The notes under the pieces are model-generated. The model saw nothing but the letters and a program-made list of their open reading frames with translations. It was not told where the DNA came from and searched no databases. Both the position numbers and the translations under genes were made by a program. From positions 310,001-374,000 of the forward strand of contig NZ_CAMFKM010000003.1 of NCBI RefSeq assembly GCF_945957355.1: a stretch of DNA of 64,000 nucleotides, written 5' to 3'. Below are positions 19,021 through 30,231 of this stretch, piece after piece. This DNA comes from an uncultured Reyranella sp. (GTDB lineage Bacteria > Pseudomonadota > Alphaproteobacteria > Reyranellales > Reyranellaceae). Numbering within the stretch: the stretch's first letter is position 1; each line of letters starts with the position of its first letter.

Positions 19021-20093
19021 TCAAGCCGCCACCGAGAGCTTGCGCAGCGCCGCGAGACGGCGCGCATAGGGCGGGTCGTTCTCCGGCACGAGGGCCGGCG
19101 GCACGATGCTTTCGGCGAAGTGGCAGGCCACGACCTGGCCCTCGACGCCGCTGCCGTCCTGCAGCGGGCGCAACGCAGGCTCCTCCTGACGGCAGCGGTC
19201 CTGGGCGTAGGCGCAGCGCGTGTGGAAGCGGCAACCGCGGGGCGGATTGAGCGGGCTCGGCACGTCGCCGGCCAGCCGGATGCGGGCGCGCTGGGCGGTC
19301 GGATCGGGCACCGGCACGGCCGACAACAGTGCCTGCGTGTAGGGGTGCCGCGGCCGGGCGAACAGGCTGCGCTTGGGCGCCAGTTCGACGATCTTGCCGA
19401 GATACATGACCGCGACCCGGTCGGAGATGTGGCGCACGACGGCGAGGTCGTGGGCGATGAAGATATAGGACAGCCCCAGCTTGCGCTTCAGGTCCTGCAA
19501 CAGGTTGATGACCTGCGCCTGGATCGACACGTCGAGCGCCGAGACCGGCTCGTCGCAGACGATCAGCTTGGGCTGCGAGGCCAGCGCCCGGGCGATGCCG
19601 ATGCGCTGGCGCTGGCCGCCGGAGAATTCGTGCGGGTAGCGCAGCGCGTGCCACGCCGAAAGGCCGACCTCGCCCAGCAGCTCGTCGATGCGTTTGCGCA
19701 GGGCCGCGCCTGAGGCGATCCCGTGCAGGCGCAGCGGTTCGGCCAACGTCTCGCCCACGGTCAGCCGCGGATTCAGCGACGCGTAGGGATCCTGGAAGAT
19801 GATCTGCATGTCGCGGCGCAGGTCGCGCAGCGCTCCCCGCGAAAGGCCGCGCACGTCGCGACCCTCGAAGCGGATGGTGCCCTGAGTCGCCTCGATCAGG
19901 CGCAGCACCAGCCGGCCCGTCGTCGACTTCCCGCAGCCCGATTCGCCGACCAGCGCCAGCGTCTCGCCCGGCGCCACGTCGAAGGTGAGACCATCGACCG
20001 CGCGCACGATGCCGACCGCGCTCTGGAATACGATGCCGCGCTTTACCGGGAAGTGCTTGGCGAGGCCGGCGACGGAGAGGAGGGGCTCGGTGC

Positions 20094-20097
<4 letters not shown>
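19021..20097 (-). CDS. Oligo/dipeptide ABC transporter ATP-binding protein (DppF-like)
   Basis: Walker [13 protein letters not shown], signature [17 protein letters not shown]-terminal oligopeptide-ABC CRFHTRC motif. Confidence 0.95.
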
Positions 20098-21101
<1,004 letters not shown>

Positions 21102-21109
21102 GTTGCGCC

Positions 21110-22573
21110 TTACGTCACAGGCCGGGACTGCGGCAGGCGATCGCGCGTGCCGTAGACCGGGGGCGCGAGCTGGTCGGCGGTGCGGCCGGCCCAATCGCGC
21201 TGGCTCACCGTTTCGAGCCGCTTTCGCTGGCCTTCGACCAGACCGGCGGTCGCGGCTTCGACATCCACCGTCAGGACCTTGCCGTCCTTCACGACCTGAT
21301 TGCCGTCGACATAGACGTGGCGGATGGCGCGGTCGCCCGCCGAGTAGATCAGGCTGCGCACCGGCTCGTGGGCCGGCTGCATGTAGGGATGGCTCATGTC
21401 GACCAGCGAGAAGTCGGCCTTGCAGCCCGGCGCGAGGCGTCCAAGGTCGGACCGGCGCAGCATCCGGGCGCCGCCGATCGTGGCCGCCTCGAAGGCGTGC
21501 CGCGTCGTGCCCATCTTGTAGTTCATGGTGACGGCGCGGGCGAGGTAGCAGACCAGCCGCATCTCATCGAGCATGTTGTGCGGGAAGGTGTCGGTGCCGA
21601 TGCCGACCGTGATGCCCGCATCCATGTAGCGGCCGATCGAATTCATCACCATGCCGCGCCGCACGAAGACGGTCGGGCAGTGTGCGACGGACGCGCCGGA
21701 GTCGCGTAGCCGCTCGAAGTCGTTGGCATGCGGATAGTGGATCTGCGGATGGTCGTTCAGGAAGATGCCATGGCCGATGATGAGGTCGGGTCCCAGCACG
21801 CCGATCGAGTCGAGCCATTCGATGGGCGTCTTGCCGTGGCGATGGACCATCTCGTGGAACTCGACGACGGCCTGGCAGGCATGGGTCTGCATCGGCAGGC
21901 CGCGACGCCTGGCTTCCTGCAGGGCTTCCTTGAAGAAGCCCTCGCGGCAGGTATCGATCTGCGCCGGCCCGACCATCCCGGAAATGCGGCCGCTGGGATG
22001 TTTCGCGGCCTCGTCGAGCGTCGCCATCGAGGCTTCGAAGGCCTTCTCGCCGGCTTTCTCGTCCCAGGCATATTCGACCGTGTGACCGTTCTTCGTGTAC
22101 CAGACGCCCTGGCGCATCATCGGGCAGACGACGGCGCGGATGCCGGTCGCCGCGAGATCGTCGGCCCAGCCGGGGCGCGCCATCGACAGGTCGGTGATGG
22201 TCGTCACGCCGCTCTTCAACAGCTCGGAGACCGCCACCTTGGACGAGGGGCCGGCATCCTCGGGGTTGAGCCCAAAGACCGTCAGGTATTCGTAGAGCGA
22301 GCTCTGTCCGAGCTTGTCGCTGCCATACTCCTCGGTCAGGCCCTTGTTGGCAGGCTCGGAGAAGGGATGGCTGTGCACGTTCACGAGGCCGGGGATGGCC
22401 ATCATCCCCTTGCCGTCGATGGTCGTGTCGACCGGGCCCGTGTAATCCGGTCCGACATGGGCGATCTCGTTGCCCTTGAACACGAGATCTGCATTTTCGA
22501 GATAGACGTGCCGCCCTTCGGCCTCGTCCCACGCAACGACGTGGTCGAGGCCGGCGATCTTGGTCGTCTTCAT
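21110..22573 (-). CDS. Amidohydrolase family protein (AtzB/TrzN/SAH-deaminase-like)
   Basis: [43 protein letters not shown]; start [16 protein letters not shown]. Confidence 0.9.
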   Translation of the reverse strand: MKTTKIAGLDHVVAWDEAEGRHVYLENADLVFKGNEIAHVGPDYTGPVDTTIDGKGMMAIPGLVNVHSHPFSEPANKGLTEEYGSDKLGQSSLYEYLTVFGLNPEDAGPSSKVAVSELLKSGVTTITDLSMARPGWADDLAATGIRAVVCPMMRQGVWYTKNGHTVEYAWDEKAGEKAFEASMATLDEAAKHPSGRISGMVGPAQIDTCREGFFKEALQEARRRGLPMQTHACQAVVEFHEMVHRHGKTPIEWLDSIGVLGPDLIIGHGIFLNDHPQIHYPHANDFERLRDSGASVAHCPTVFVRRGMVMNSIGRYMDAGITVGIGTDTFPHNMLDEMRLVCYLARAVTMNYKMGTTRHAFEAATIGGARMLRRSDLGRLAPGCKADFSLVDMSHPYMQPAHEPVRSLIYSAGDRAIRHVYVDGNQVVKDGKVLTVDVEAATAGLVEGQRKRLETVSQRDWAGRTADQLAPPVYGTRDRLPQSRPVT

Positions 22574-22608
22574 ACGCGCTTCGCTCCGGTTGCTTGGCTG
22601 ACTGCTGG

Positions 22609-24189
22609 TTATTTGTAGGCGAGGCCCAGGCCCTTGTAGAGGCCGCAGCCATAATTGCCGTGGGCCTTGATGGGCTTCAGTTTGGCGCCTGCCACGACGA
22701 ACAGCGGCTCGTGGAACAGCGGGATCCAGACGAAGGCATCGTGCACCTTCTGCTGCACCGCCTGATACGAGGCGGCGCGCGTGGCTTCGTCGAGGGCAGT
22801 GGAGCCCTTGTCGAGCAGCTCGTCGGTTTCCTTGTCCTTCCAGTTCATGCGGTTCGGGGTCGGCGCATTGGTCGACCGGAAGTAGAGGTTCAGTGCGTCG
22901 CCCGCGCTGACATACGGGAAGCTCATGCCGAAGGCGTCGAACTCCTGCGTGGCGAGCTTGCCCCAGGCGACCGTCGCGTCGAACAGCTGGATCTGCAGGT
23001 CGACGCCGACCTTGCGCAGGTCGCCCTGCACGGCTTCGGCGATCTCCTTGAAAGCGCCGGAGATGCCATAGATGACCGGCGCCAGCTTCTTGCCGTCCTT
23101 GTAACGGAAGCCGTCGGCGCCTTTCTTCCAGCCCGCCTCGTCGAGCAGCCTGTCGGCCTCCTTGATGTTCTCGCCATAGGCCGCCCGGTTGAGCTTGCCG
23201 TTGAAGTCGAGGACGTTGGGCATCAGCATCGTCGAGGCCGGATCGGCGAAGCCGAAGGTCACGGCCTCGGTGATCGCCTTCTGGTCGACGGCGAGGTTCA
23301 TCGCCTGGCGGACGCGCACGTCGTTGACCAGCTCCTTGTCGACCTTGAAGCCGATGAAGTAGGTCCAGAAGAAGTTCTCGGCCTTGGTCACCGAGAGGTT
23401 CTTGTTGGACTGCAGCTCCTTGATCGACCAGTAGGGCACGTACTGGCTGGCATCGGCCTGGCCGGCCTGCAGCGCGGTAACGCGGGTGTTCTCTTCCGGC
23501 ACCACCTTCCAGATCACCTTGTCGACCTGCGCCTCGGTGTAGTCGTAGATCGGCGGGCCCCACTTGTAGCCCTTGTGCTTGCTGAGCACCGTCGAGTCGC
23601 GCGGCGTCCAGCTCTCGAAGCAGTAGGGGCCGGTCCCGTCGAAGCCCTTCACGCCGAAGTCGGCGCCGAGCTGCTTGGCCTGCTCCACGTTCAGCACCGT
23701 GTGGAAGTACTGCGTCATCTGGTAGAGCAGCTCGGAGAACGGCTTCTTGAGCTTGTACTCGACGGTAAAGTCGTCGGGTGCGGTCACCTTGTCGACGTCG
23801 CCCATGCGCCACTTCACGAGACCCTTGGTCTCGGGATCGAGCCAGCGTTCGTAGGTGGCCACAACATCCTTGGCCGTCATCTTCTTGCCGCTGCAGAAGG
23901 TGACGTCGTCGCGCAGCTTGAACGTGTAGGTGAGACCGTCCGGCGACACCGTCCAGCTCTTAGCGAGGCCCGGCTTCAACGTCTTCATGTCGAAGTCGAG
24001 GTTCACCATGGTGTCACCCATCATGTAGATGACCTCGGCGCCCGAGCGGGCGGTCGACTTGTGCGGATCGTAGCGGTCGGTGTCGATCTCGCGCACGATC
24101 GTCACGCTCTTCTGCGCCATCGCCGGTGCCGCAATACCTGCTACGGCCATCGCGGCCAGCGTTGCCACTGTCAACTTTCTCATGCCCAC
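22609..24189 (-). CDS. Peptide/nickel-type ABC transporter substrate-binding protein (DppA-like)
   Basis: Signal peptide, TYTFKLRDDVTFCSGKKMTAKDVVATYERW SBP_bac_5 signature. Confidence 0.94.
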   Translation of the reverse strand: MGMRKLTVATLAAMAVAGIAAPAMAQKSVTIVREIDTDRYDPHKSTARSGAEVIYMMGDTMVNLDFDMKTLKPGLAKSWTVSPDGLTYTFKLRDDVTFCSGKKMTAKDVVATYERWLDPETKGLVKWRMGDVDKVTAPDDFTVEYKLKKPFSELLYQMTQYFHTVLNVEQAKQLGADFGVKGFDGTGPYCFESWTPRDSTVLSKHKGYKWGPPIYDYTEAQVDKVIWKVVPEENTRVTALQAGQADASQYVPYWSIKELQSNKNLSVTKAENFFWTYFIGFKVDKELVNDVRVRQAMNLAVDQKAITEAVTFGFADPASTMLMPNVLDFNGKLNRAAYGENIKEADRLLDEAGWKKGADGFRYKDGKKLAPVIYGISGAFKEIAEAVQGDLRKVGVDLQIQLFDATVAWGKLATQEFDAFGMSFPYVSAGDALNLYFRSTNAPTPNRMNWKDKETDELLDKGSTALDEATRAASYQAVQQKVHDAFVWIPLFHEPLFVVAGAKLKPIKAHGNYGCGLYKGLGLAYK

Positions 24190-24207
24190 ACCTCCTGCTG
24201 TTTCGAG

Positions 24208-25113
24208 TTATTGCCTCAACTTCGGATCGAGGGCGTCGCGCAGCGCATCCCCCAGGACATTGAATGCGAGCACCACGAGGAAGATCGCTGCGCAGGGCAG
24301 GGTCGAAACGTGTGGTGCGATCGACAGGAACTTGCGGCCGTCGGCAGCCATGCTGCCCAGCTCGGCGGTCGGCGGCTGGGCGCCAAGGCCGAGGAACGAG
24401 AGCGCGGCGCCCAGCAGGATCGCCTGGCCGAGCTGTAGGGTCATGTAAATCAGGATGGTCGGCCAGCAGTTGAGGGCGAGATACCGCCAGATCAGCGCCC
24501 CGTCGCCGAGACCGACCGCGCGGCCCGCTTCCATGTATTCCTGCTGCATGATCGACTGCGCGGCCCCGCGGGCGATGCGGGCAATCGACGGGACCGAGGC
24601 GATGCTGAGGGCGACCACGAGAGAGAAGAGGCCGGTGCCCATGACGGCCGCGATGGCCAGGCCGAACAGGATCGAGGGGAAGGAGAGCAGCACATCGACC
24701 AGGCGCATGAGCGGCTGGTCGAGGCGTTTGAAATAGGCCGCGCTCAAGCCGATCAGCGCGCCCAGTCCGCCGCCGACCATGACGGCGACGATGCCGATGC
24801 CCAGGGTGGCGCGCAGCCCGAACAGGATCCGGCTGAGCATGTCGCGGCCCTGGTTGTCGGCGCCCAGCAGGAAATCCGGGCAGCGCGCGCCGCCGATCGG
24901 GCAGAGGCGCAGCCGCATGTTGGAGGCATAGGGGTCGAAGGGCGCGATCCAGGGCGCGAGGATCGCCGCCCCGACGATCACGATGAGGAAGAGCGCCGCG
25001 AGGGCGGCCGGCGGATCGCGCAGGATGCGCCGCCATATGGCGTTCTTGCGCCGGATCGCTGCGATGGCGCTCTGGTCGGCCTGGCTCTGCAGGGGAAGGG
25101 CGGCGTCGGTCAT
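24208..25113 (-). CDS. Peptide ABC transporter permease (DppC-like)
   Basis: FLLGADNQGRDMLSRILFGLRATLGIG, EYMEAGRAVGLGDGALIWRYL. Confidence 0.93.
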   Translation of the reverse strand: MTDAALPLQSQADQSAIAAIRRKNAIWRRILRDPPAALAALFLIVIVGAAILAPWIAPFDPYASNMRLRLCPIGGARCPDFLLGADNQGRDMLSRILFGLRATLGIGIVAVMVGGGLGALIGLSAAYFKRLDQPLMRLVDVLLSFPSILFGLAIAAVMGTGLFSLVVALSIASVPSIARIARGAAQSIMQQEYMEAGRAVGLGDGALIWRYLALNCWPTILIYMTLQLGQAILLGAALSFLGLGAQPPTAELGSMAADGRKFLSIAPHVSTLPCAAIFLVVLAFNVLGDALRDALDPKLRQ

Positions 25114-26048
25114 CCGCGGGCGATCCTCGGATCGAGATAGGCGTAGAGGACGTCGACCAGCAGGTTGATCGACATGAAGCCGACGGCGAGGATCAGGATC
25201 GCACCCTGTGCCAACGGGAAGTCGCTCGAGGTGATGGCGCCAACCGCCATGCGGCCGACGCCCGGCCAGGCGAACATGGTCTCGGTCACGATGGAGCCGC
25301 CCAGCAGGAAGCCGATCTGCAGGCCGACCAGCGTGATGACGGGGATCATCGCATTGCGCAGCGCATGGCGGATCGTCACGCGCCAGTCCGAGGCGCCCTT
25401 GGCGCGGGCGGTGCGCACATAGTCGGCGCCCAGCGTTTCCAGAAGGGAGGTCCGGGTCATGCGCGCAACCGGGCCGATGAAGACGGCGCCCAGGGTCACG
25501 GCCGGCAGGATGATGCTCATGAAGCCGTCGGCGGTCCAAATCGGCCCGTTGCGCCCCTGGAAGGGCAACAGGCCTGCACCTCCGACATACTGGATCAGGA
25601 GCAGGCCGACCCAGAAGATCGGCACCGACACGCCCATGACCGAGAGCGCCATGATCGCGCGGTCGATCACCGTGCCGCGGCGGCGGGCGGCGAGGGTCCC
25701 CAGGGTGATGCCGAGCGGCACCGCCCAGATCAGGCAGGCCAGCATCAGCTCGATGGTCGGCCAGAGGGTGAGGGCGATCTCGTCGACGACGGCGCGGTTG
25801 GAGATCATGGAGCGGCCGAGATCGAGTTGGAAGACGCGGCCCAGATAGCGCCCGAACTGGACCCAGAGCGGCTGGTTCAGCCCGAGGTCGTTGCGGATGG
25901 CGTCGATCTCCGCTTTCGTTGCGGTCGGTCCGGCGACGACCGTTGCCGGATCCGTGGGCACGACCTGCAGCAGCAGGAAGCCGATGAGCAGCACCCCCAG
26001 CAGGACCGGAAACGAAATCATCAATCGATGAGCGATATGCCGCGCCAT
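25110..26048 (-). CDS. Peptide ABC transporter permease (DppB-like)
   Basis: MARHIAHRLMISFPVLLGVLLIGFLLLQVVPTDPA; DYVRTARAKGASDWRVTIRHALRNA. Confidence 0.94.
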   Translation of the reverse strand: MARHIAHRLMISFPVLLGVLLIGFLLLQVVPTDPATVVAGPTATKAEIDAIRNDLGLNQPLWVQFGRYLGRVFQLDLGRSMISNRAVVDEIALTLWPTIELMLACLIWAVPLGITLGTLAARRRGTVIDRAIMALSVMGVSVPIFWVGLLLIQYVGGAGLLPFQGRNGPIWTADGFMSIILPAVTLGAVFIGPVARMTRTSLLETLGADYVRTARAKGASDWRVTIRHALRNAMIPVITLVGLQIGFLLGGSIVTETMFAWPGVGRMAVGAITSSDFPLAQGAILILAVGFMSINLLVDVLYAYLDPRIARG

Positions 26049-26133
26049 TTACTTCGACACCTGCCCCGCTTCGGGTAAGAACGCTTGCCACCGCCGCAAC
26101 GCTCGACAAGCGCCCGGCGACTGGCATGATCGC

Positions 26134-26159
26134 TGCAACCTCATTCCTGGGGTGTTGCA
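26134..26159. promoter_or_regulatory. Dyad TGCAAC-N14-GTTGCA in the divergent dpp/hyd promoter region
   Basis: TGCAAC 26134-26139 and GTTGCA 26154-26159 within the 136-bp divergent intergenic region. Confidence 0.4.
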
Positions 26160-26184
26160 AGAACCGCGCCGAGGAAGGTCGACG

Positions 26185-27141
26185 ATGTCATCAGGAAAGC
26201 TGAACGAGCAGGCAAAGGGCGTTTACATCATCGCCGCCACGCCCTTCACGGACGAGGGCGCGGTCGACCTGCAGAGCGTCGACAGCTTGACCGATTTTTA
26301 TTTGGGCTGCGGCGTACATGGATTCACGCTGCTCGGCATGATGGGCGAGGCGCACAAGCTCACGGCCGACGAATCTCTTTCGGTGGTCAACCGCGTGATC
26401 GGCCGGGCCCAGGGCCGGCAGGTGATCGTGGGTGTAAGCCATGCCGGACTGGAGAACGTTCGTCGTCTCTCGCACGAGGCGATGATGGCTGGCGCCGCCG
26501 GCGTGATGGTCGCGCCGCCTCCCGGCCTCAAGGGCGACGAGGGCCTCTACAATTATTATACGCAGGTCTTCCAGGCGCTCGGCCCGCACATCCCGGTCGT
26601 GTACCAGGATTATCCGCAGACCACCGGTGTCTACTTGCCGGTCAACGTGTTCGAGCGGCTGGTCGACGAGTTCCCGCAACTCGTCATGCTGAAGCACGAG
26701 GACGCACCAGGTCTCGCCAAGCTGACAAAGGTGCGCGAGGGCGAGAAGAAGCCGGGCCGGCGTCGGGTGTCGATACTCGTCGGCAATGGCGGGCTCTACT
26801 ATCCGCAGGAGATGCGTCGCGGCGCCGACGGCGCGATGACCGGCTTTGCCTGGCCCGAGATGCTGGTGCAGGTCTATGACCTCTTCGCTCAGGGAAAGGC
26901 GGAGGAGGCCGAGGACCTGTTCGACATCTATCTGCCCCTGGTGCGCCACGAGGTACAGCCGGCGATCGGCCTGGCGCTGCGCAAGGAAGTGCTGTTCCGG
27001 CGCGGGGCCATCAAGAGCCCGAAGCAGCGGGCGCCCGGTTCGTCGCTGACGGCGGCGGACAAGAGCGAACTCGATGGAATGATTGCGCGCCTCGAGCGGC
27101 GTCTGGCGGCCGCCGGCCGTCTCGCCAAGGCGGCGGAGTAG
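26185..27141 (+). CDS. Dihydrodipicolinate synthase/N-acetylneuraminate lyase family protein
   Basis: GVYIIAATPFTDEGAVD, GFTLLGMMGEAHKLTADE, VVYQDYPQTTGV. Confidence 0.92.
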   Translation: MSSGKLNEQAKGVYIIAATPFTDEGAVDLQSVDSLTDFYLGCGVHGFTLLGMMGEAHKLTADESLSVVNRVIGRAQGRQVIVGVSHAGLENVRRLSHEAMMAGAAGVMVAPPPGLKGDEGLYNYYTQVFQALGPHIPVVYQDYPQTTGVYLPVNVFERLVDEFPQLVMLKHEDAPGLAKLTKVREGEKKPGRRRVSILVGNGGLYYPQEMRRGADGAMTGFAWPEMLVQVYDLFAQGKAEEAEDLFDIYLPLVRHEVQPAIGLALRKEVLFRRGAIKSPKQRAPGSSLTAADKSELDGMIARLERRLAAAGRLAKAAE

Positions 27142-27146
27142 GAAGA

Positions 27147-28616
27147 ATGGCTGAGTATGATTTGATCGTTCGCAACGCGAAGATCGTTACGGCCGAGCGC
27201 CAGACCGAGGGTGACATCGCCGTCAAGGATGGCCAGGTCGTCGAGATCGGCCCCGACCTCAAGGGCAAGGGCACGCGGGAGATCGATGCCGGGGCTAAGT
27301 TCGTGCTGCCGGGTGGCGTCGACAGCCACTGCCACATCGAACAGAAGTCGGGCATGGGCGTGATGTGCGCCGACGATTTCTATACCGGCACCGTCTCCGC
27401 CGCGTTCGGCGGCACCACCACGGTCATTCCCTTCGCCGCCCAGCATCGCGGCATGTCGCTGCGCCAGGTGGTGAACGACTATCACGAGGCGGCGACGCCA
27501 AAGGCGGTGATCGACTACGCTTTCCACCTGATCGTCACCGATCCGACACCGCAGGCACTGGGTCAGGAGCTGCCGGCGCTGATCAAGGACGGCTACACCT
27601 CGTTCAAGATCTACATGACCTACGACGCTATGAAGGTCAGCGACTACCAGATCCTCGACATCCTGGCCGTGGCGCGGCGCGACGGTGCGCTGGTCATGGT
27701 GCATGCCGAGAACCACGACATGATCCAGTGGCTGGCGCATCACCTGGTCGACCAGGGCCATGGCGCGCCGAAGTTCCACGCCATCGCCCATGCCCGCATC
27801 GCCGAGGCCGAGGCGACCAACCGCGCGATCTCGCTGGCGCGGCTGGTCGATGCGCCGCTGCTGCTGGTCCACATGTCCGAGATCGAGGCGATCGAGACGC
27901 TGCGCCAGGCGCAGAAGAAGGGGCTGAAGATCTTCGGCGAGACCTGCCCGCAATACATCGCGCTGACCGCCGACGACATGGACAAGCCCGGCGTCGAGGG
28001 CGCCATGTGGTGCTGCAGCCCGCCGCCGCGCGATTCGGCGGCACAGGAAGCCGTTTGGGCGGCGCTGAAGGACGGCACGTTCCAGACCTTTTCGTCCGAC
28101 CATGCGCCGTACCAGTTCAATGCCGGCGGCAAGATTCCCAAGGGCGATAAGACGACCTTCAAGGAGATGGCGAACGGCGTGCCCGGCCTCGAGATCCGCC
28201 TGCCGATGCTGTTCTCGGAAGGCGTCCAGAAGGGCCGCATCACCCTGCAGCAGTTCGTGGCGCTGACTTCCGCCAACCACGCCAAGCTCTATGGCCTCTA
28301 TCCGAGGAAGGGCACGATCGCGGTCGGCTCCGATGCCGACTTCGCGATCTGGGATGCCGACAAGGATGTGACGGTCACCTGGAAGGACCTGCACGACAAT
28401 GTCGGCTACACGCCCTACGAGGGACGTCAGCTCAAGGGCTGGCCTGTCACCGTGGTGAGCCGTGGCCGTGTCGTCGTCGAAGACGGCAAGCTCAACGCCG
28501 AGCGGGGCTCGGGCCAGTTCCTGCCCTGCGCCTCGCCCGATTCGTCCAGGCCCATCGGCCAGAGCGCGCCCGAACTGCAGGCCATGTCGCGCTTCGGCCT
28601 GAAGCCGCTGTTCTAG
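27147..28616 (+). CDS. Dihydropyrimidinase/D-hydantoinase
   Basis: GGVDSHCHIEQ, GYTSFKIYMTYDAMKVSD (carbamylated Lys), MVHAENHDMI, TFQTFSSDHAPY. Confidence 0.95.
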   Translation: MAEYDLIVRNAKIVTAERQTEGDIAVKDGQVVEIGPDLKGKGTREIDAGAKFVLPGGVDSHCHIEQKSGMGVMCADDFYTGTVSAAFGGTTTVIPFAAQHRGMSLRQVVNDYHEAATPKAVIDYAFHLIVTDPTPQALGQELPALIKDGYTSFKIYMTYDAMKVSDYQILDILAVARRDGALVMVHAENHDMIQWLAHHLVDQGHGAPKFHAIAHARIAEAEATNRAISLARLVDAPLLLVHMSEIEAIETLRQAQKKGLKIFGETCPQYIALTADDMDKPGVEGAMWCCSPPPRDSAAQEAVWAALKDGTFQTFSSDHAPYQFNAGGKIPKGDKTTFKEMANGVPGLEIRLPMLFSEGVQKGRITLQQFVALTSANHAKLYGLYPRKGTIAVGSDADFAIWDADKDVTVTWKDLHDNVGYTPYEGRQLKGWPVTVVSRGRVVVEDGKLNAERGSGQFLPCASPDSSRPIGQSAPELQAMSRFGLKPLF

Positions 28617-28620
28617 AGGA

Positions 28621-29580
28621 GTGAAGCAAGTGTCCCGCCGTCTCAAAGTCTCTTCCGCCCAGCTGGGTCCGATCCATCTCGCCGACAGCCGCGCGAGCGT
28701 GGTCAAGCGCATGATCGAGATGCTGAAGGAGGCCGACAGCCGCGGCTCCAAGTTCGTCGTGTTTCCCGAACTCGCGCTCACGACCTTCTTCCCGCGCTAC
28801 TGGATGGAGGATCCCAACGAGGTCGAGAAGTACTTCGAGAGCCAGATGCCGAGCCCGGACACGCTGCCGCTGTTCGAGCTGGCGCGCGAGAAGGGCATCG
28901 GCTTCTACCTGGGCTATGCGGAGCGGACCGAGGAAGAGGGATCGACGCATCACTTCAACACGTCGATCCTGGTGGGACCCGACGGCAGGCTGATTGGCAA
29001 GTACCGAAAGGTCCATCTGCCCGGCCACGACGAGCATCGTCCGACGGTGCCGTACCAGCATCTCGAGAAGAAGTACTTCGAGGTCGGCAACCTGGGCTTC
29101 AACGTCTGGAAGATGTTCAAGGACGAGGTGATCGTCGGCCAGTGCATCTGCAACGATCGCCGCTGGCCGGAGACGTTCCGCGTCATGGCGCTGAAGGGCG
29201 CCGAGATGGTGGTGCTGGGCTACAACACGCCCAGCGACAACGTCTACGCGCCGCATGAGCCGCCGTACCTGCGTGTGTTCCACCACATGCTGTCGTTGCA
29301 GGCAGCTGCCTATCAGAACGGCATCTGGGTCGTGGCGACGGCCAAGGCCGGCAAGGAAGACGGGTTCTGGCTGCATGGCGGTTCGGTGATCGTCGCGCCG
29401 ACTGGCGAGATCGTGGCCAAGGGCACGACCGAGGACGACGAGGTCATCTCCTACGATTGTGACCTCGGCCTCGGGGAATACATCCGCAACACCACCTTCA
29501 ACTTCGCCAAGCACCGCCGCCCGGAGCACTACAAGCTGATCAGCGAGCGCACCGGCGTGAAGCTCGAACCGTCGAACTGA
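28621..29580 (+). CDS. N-carbamoyl-D-amino acid amidohydrolase (nitrilase superfamily)
   Basis: FVVFPELALTTFFPRYW, KYRKVHLPGHDEHRPTVPYQHLEKKYFE, GQCICNDRRWPETFR. Confidence 0.93.
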   Translation: MKQVSRRLKVSSAQLGPIHLADSRASVVKRMIEMLKEADSRGSKFVVFPELALTTFFPRYWMEDPNEVEKYFESQMPSPDTLPLFELAREKGIGFYLGYAERTEEEGSTHHFNTSILVGPDGRLIGKYRKVHLPGHDEHRPTVPYQHLEKKYFEVGNLGFNVWKMFKDEVIVGQCICNDRRWPETFRVMALKGAEMVVLGYNTPSDNVYAPHEPPYLRVFHHMLSLQAAAYQNGIWVVATAKAGKEDGFWLHGGSVIVAPTGEIVAKGTTEDDEVISYDCDLGLGEYIRNTTFNFAKHRRPEHYKLISERTGVKLEPSN

Positions 29581-29591
29581 GGAACAGGGTC

Positions 29592-30215
29592 ATGCAATAC
29601 GCCGCTTCCGACGTTAATCCGCACGATCGCTACAAGATCCTGACGGCCTTCGTGCTGCCGCGGCCGATCGCCTGGGTGACGACGCTGGGGCCGACGGGCG
29701 TCGTCAACGCCGCGCCGTTCAGCTTCTTCAACGTCTTTGCCGAGGACCCGCCGCTCTGCATGTTCGCCATCAACAAGCGGCCGGACGGGCGCCTCAAGGA
29801 CACCTGGACCAACATCCAGCGCACCGGCGAGTTCGTGGTCAACCTGACCGACGAGCCGCTGGCGCTCAAGATGCACCAATCGAGCGGTGATTTTCCGCCG
29901 GACGTCGGCGAGCCGGACTATCTCGGCCTGAAGCTCGCGCCGTCGGTCGACATCAAGACGCCGCGCCTGGCCGACGCGCCATGGGCGATGGAGTGCAAGA
30001 CCTGGCAGGTCATCAACGTGAAGGACGACCGCCAGCTCGTGATCGGCGAGGGCTCGCGCTTCCACATCCGCGACGAGCTGTGGGACCCCAAGGCGATGCG
30101 CGTGCACATGGACAAGTACCATCCGGTCGGCCGCATGTTCGCCGACCGCTATTGCCGCACCGACGACCGCATGGAGTTTCCCGCGGCGCCGGTCGTCAAG
30201 GCTGCGGCCGAGTGA
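29592..30215 (+). CDS. Flavin reductase family protein
   Basis: LPRPIAWVTTLGPTGVVNAAPFSFFNVFAEDPPLCMFAI. Confidence 0.92.
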   Translation: MQYAASDVNPHDRYKILTAFVLPRPIAWVTTLGPTGVVNAAPFSFFNVFAEDPPLCMFAINKRPDGRLKDTWTNIQRTGEFVVNLTDEPLALKMHQSSGDFPPDVGEPDYLGLKLAPSVDIKTPRLADAPWAMECKTWQVINVKDDRQLVIGEGSRFHIRDELWDPKAMRVHMDKYHPVGRMFADRYCRTDDRMEFPAAPVVKAAAE

Positions 30216-30231
30216 CGGTCCGCCCCCGTCG

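Noticed and set aside
22594-24438. 614-aa plus-strand ORF opposite the DppA-like SBP
   Set aside because: Antisense shadow ORF; the minus frame has signal peptide and SBP_bac_5 motifs.
26928-28781. 617-aa minus-strand ORF opposite the hydantoinase
   Set aside because: Antisense shadow ORF; no coherent domain content.
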